Positions 61,880 to 64,000 of a DNA stretch of 64,000 nucleotides are shown here, in pieces (the stretch's first letter is position 1; every line of letters begins with the position of its first letter). Origin of the DNA: JBMOMT01 sp049324835. GTDB taxonomy: Bacteria; Chloroflexota; Anaerolineae; CAYNKW01. Made by a program: the position numbers and the translations under genes. The notes under the pieces are model-generated. The model ran no database searches and was not told the DNA's origin. It saw nothing but the letters and a program-made list of their open reading frames with translations. The stretch is taken from the NCBI GenBank assembly GCA_049324835.1, contig JBMOMT010000046.1, positions 1 to 64,000 on the forward strand. The letters are read 5' to 3'.

Positions 61880-63552
61880 AACCATTGCAGAGGAGGCGTG
61901 TCACGAGCGAACAATACGATCTGTTGATCCAAGGGGCTGCCATCGTCGATGGCAGCGGCGCGCCCGCCTTTCCGGGCAGCGTGGCCGTGCGTGGAGAGAC
62001 CATCGCCGCCGTGGGCCAGGTTAGCGGCGATGCCAGGCGCACCATCGCCGCCGCCGGCTTGGTCGTCTGCCCCGGTTTTGTGGACATCCACTCCCATTCC
62101 GATTTTACCATCCTGATCAACCCCCGCGCCGAGAGCAAGATCCACCAGGGGGTCACCACCGAGGTCACCGGCAACTGCGGCCTGACGGCGGCGCCTCTCT
62201 CCGAGGCGCACCTGGCGGAGGCGATGGACGTGCTGAGCACCACGCTGGGCGTCAGCGGGGCCGAGTCGATGCGCTGGGCCTGGCGCTCCTTCGGCGACTA
62301 TCTGGATCACCTCCGCGCCCGGCCGCTGGGCATCAACCTGGCGCCGCTGGTGGGCCACGCCACGCTGCGGATGGCCGTCATGGGCGCGGCCATCCGCCCA
62401 CCCACCGAAGCCGAGATGGCGGCCCAGGAAAAGCTGCTGGATCGCTGCCTGCGCGAGGGGGCTTTTGGCCTGTCCACCGGCCTGGAATACCCGCCCGACG
62501 CCTACAGCACCACCGAGGAGCTGATCCGGCTGGGGCGCGTGTTGGCTCGCCACGACGCCGTCTATGCCACCCACGTGCGCAGCGAAGACCTGGCCCTGTT
62601 CGAGGCCATCGCCGAGGCGGTGCGGGTGGCCGAGGAGGCCGGCTGCCAGGTGGAGATTTCGCACTTGAAGGTGGGCGGCATCGACAACTGGGGCCGCGCG
62701 CCAGAGCTGCTGGCCACTCTGGACGCGGCGCGGGCGCGGGGCGTGCGGCTGGCCTGGGATCAGTACCCTTACCTGGCCTGGGGCTCCAGCCTGATCGATT
62801 ACGTGCCCCACTGGGTGGCCGCCGACGGCCGCGACGAGCTGGTGCGGCGGCTGCGCGACGGGGCCACGCGCCAGGCCATCCGGCGTGAGATCGAGGAGGC
62901 CGTTGCGAGGGGGCGGCATCCGCTGTGCGCCGCGCCGTGGGAGACGGTGCGGCTGGCGCTGGTGGCCTCGCCGGGCAACGTGCCGCTGGAGGGCAAGAGC
63001 ATCGCCCAGATCGCGATCGAGCAACACCGGGAGCCCCTCGACGTGGTATTCGATCTGCTGGCCGACGAAAAGGGCGCGGTCAAGACGCTGGTTTTCTGTG
63101 TCAGCGAGGAGGACGTGCGGGCCATCATGCAGCACCCGCTGACGGCGATCGCCAGCGATGGGCGGGCGGTAGCGCCTTATGGCGTGCTGGGCCGGGGCAA
63201 GACGCACCCGCGCTATTACGGCGCCTTTCCGCGGGTGCTGGGTCGTTATACGCGCCAGGAAGGGCTGCTGAGCCTGGAGCAGGCCATCCACAAAATGACG
63301 CTCATGCCTGCCCGGCGGATGGGCCTGCGCCGCCGGGGATACATCGCGCCGGGGATGATGGCCGACCTGGTGCTGCTTGATCCGGCCAGCGTGTGCGACG
63401 AGGCCACCTTTGAGGCGCCGCATCGTTATCCCAGCGGTATCGAATGGGTGATTTTGGCCGGACAGGTGGTGATAGAGGGCGGTCAGCACACCGGACAGAT
63501 GCCGGGTAGAGTGCTCAAGCCGGCGAACGGGGCGAGGGGTGTTGGGCCGTAA
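61876..63552 (+). CDS. D-aminoacylase-type amidohydrolase (copy 2), start codon uncertain
   Basis: A 558-residue frame from TTG 61876, which lies inside the MITE duplication. A good ribosome site, AGAGGAGG, is followed six bases later by ACG (61903) in frame, aligned with the ATG of copy 1, so ACG may be the true or a decayed start. Motifs: CPGFVDIHSHSDFTILINP, TTEVTGNCGLTAAPLSEA, FGLSTGLEYPPDAYSTTEE, YATHVRSEDLALFEAIAEA, VEISHLKVGG and IASDGRAVAP. These are complete and parallel to copy 1 (54966-56549), so the enzyme is likely active if translated. Likely an N-acyl-D-amino-acid deacylase. Confidence 0.85.
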   Translation: MEPLQRRRVTSEQYDLLIQGAAIVDGSGAPAFPGSVAVRGETIAAVGQVSGDARRTIAAAGLVVCPGFVDIHSHSDFTILINPRAESKIHQGVTTEVTGNCGLTAAPLSEAHLAEAMDVLSTTLGVSGAESMRWAWRSFGDYLDHLRARPLGINLAPLVGHATLRMAVMGAAIRPPTEAEMAAQEKLLDRCLREGAFGLSTGLEYPPDAYSTTEELIRLGRVLARHDAVYATHVRSEDLALFEAIAEAVRVAEEAGCQVEISHLKVGGIDNWGRAPELLATLDAARARGVRLAWDQYPYLAWGSSLIDYVPHWVAADGRDELVRRLRDGATRQAIRREIEEAVARGRHPLCAAPWETVRLALVASPGNVPLEGKSIAQIAIEQHREPLDVVFDLLADEKGAVKTLVFCVSEEDVRAIMQHPLTAIASDGRAVAPYGVLGRGKTHPRYYGAFPRVLGRYTRQEGLLSLEQAIHKMTLMPARRMGLRRRGYIAPGMMADLVLLDPASVCDEATFEAPHRYPSGIEWVILAGQVVIEGGQHTGQMPGRVLKPANGARGVGP

Positions 63553-63592
63553 AAGACGGCCAGCCCTCACGGTGAATCGGTGGATGGCCCGG

Positions 63593-64000
63593 TCAACGGC
63601 CGCCCAGCAAGCGCGCGGGCAAGGCCAGGAGCCAGCGCAGAAAACGCTGGCCCAGGGTGAGGTGGGGTGCGCAGTCTAGCGCGGCGCTGTAGGCGGCCAG
63701 TGCGTCCAAAAGATGCCGCTGTTTAAAATGCGCCAGGCTCAGCGCGCGCCGGGCCTCGCTCTCGCGTTGAGGGTCGTCGGTTGTCTGGAACAGGGCGATG
63801 GCCTCTTGAAGAGAGGTGATGGCCTGTCTGGCCTGGCCCCGGGCCAGGGCCAGCATGCCCAGATTGGCGGTGGCCTGGGCCTGATGGCTGGTCTCGTTCA
63901 GGGCCTCGAACTGCCGCCGCGCCTGCAAAAAGGCGGCCTCGGCCCTGTCCCATTGGCGTAACATGCGGTGAGCCACACCCTGGTTGTTGAGCATCTCGGC
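63593..64000 (-). CDS. TPR-repeat protein, N-terminus beyond window
   Basis: The minus-strand frame ends at 63593 and is open to the window edge, so the start lies outside. The visible 136 codons contain about three tetratricopeptide repeats: LNNQGVAHRMLRQWDRAEAA, NLGMLALARGQARQAITSLQ and ALSLAHFKQRHLLDALAAYS, then a C-terminal LTLGQRFLRWLLALPARLLG. It is probably a large TPR scaffold or transcriptional regulator such as a LuxR/SARP-type C-terminus. It converges on the amidohydrolase with about 40 bp between and no obvious terminator. Confidence 0.75.
   Translation of the reverse strand, partial: AEMLNNQGVAHRMLRQWDRAEAAFLQARRQFEALNETSHQAQATANLGMLALARGQARQAITSLQEAIALFQTTDDPQRESEARRALSLAHFKQRHLLDALAAYSAALDCAPHLTLGQRFLRWLLALPARLLGGR

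Overview
The window is a high-GC bacterial chromosome segment, probably a metagenome-assembled contig because a run of ten Ns lies at 5831-5840. The gene content fits a Chloroflexota bacterium of the Anaerolineae/Caldilineae type: lipoproteins with Thr/Pro linkers, an oligopeptide-binding lipoprotein with a VEKVVEKV-type linker, many non-pyrrolysine MttB-family methyltransferases and FrhB-like/pyruvyl-transferase glycan genes. That placement is inference from gene style, not from a marker gene. I saw no rRNA, tRNA, CRISPR array or transposase gene.

Layout. (1) 1-1193, minus: a membrane PP2C phosphatase cut by the window edge. (2) 1758-5800: a polar amino-acid ABC transporter whose permease is fused to a seven-bladed WD40 propeller, followed by adenosine deaminase (5916-6914). 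(3) 6927-15025, minus: a corrinoid protein, four MttB-family methyltransferases and lysine 2,3-aminomutase, divergent from an Lrp/AsnC regulator (15192-15674) with clear sigma70-type promoters both ways. (4) 15766-17444: an MBL-fold protein and a TPR lipoprotein separated by an array of five hairpins. (5) 17547-45949: a 28 kb glycan locus with nine glycosyltransferases, two polysaccharide pyruvyl transferases, an FrhB-like protein, a Wzx-like flippase, a UPF0104-type membrane protein, a YfhO-like protein, another large polytopic protein and a secreted protein. It ends in a strong bidirectional terminator shared with a convergent four-repeat surface protein (45984-47546). (6) 47807-51535: two lipoproteins around rho, which has a 430-nt structured leader. 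(7) 51657-63552: a second methyl/amide catabolic locus with a UroD-like protein, a shikimate-kinase-like protein, a fifth MttB paralog, two D-aminoacylase-type amidohydrolases, an MDR dehydrogenase and an oligopeptide-type ABC transporter lacking its ATPases. (8) A truncated TPR protein at the right end.

How it fits together. Loci 2, 3 and 7 suggest uptake and breakdown of N-methylated and N-acylated amino-acid-like compounds. The MttB proteins would pass methyl groups to the single corrinoid protein; the aminomutase, amidohydrolases and dehydrogenase could act on the carbon skeleton. Locus 5 builds and exports a surface glycan. Four of its proteins share a roughly 125-residue domain that I do not recognise.

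Structure beyond genes: two MITE-like families with target-site duplications (153/143 bp copies with GTAA ends and 8-bp duplications; a 137-bp element with a 10-bp duplication covering a stop codon), a dispersed AGGTGCRACGCA palindrome, a small GGGGCRCGGCATGCCGYGCC palindrome with compensatory changes, and structured leaders before rho and the oligopeptide-binding protein.
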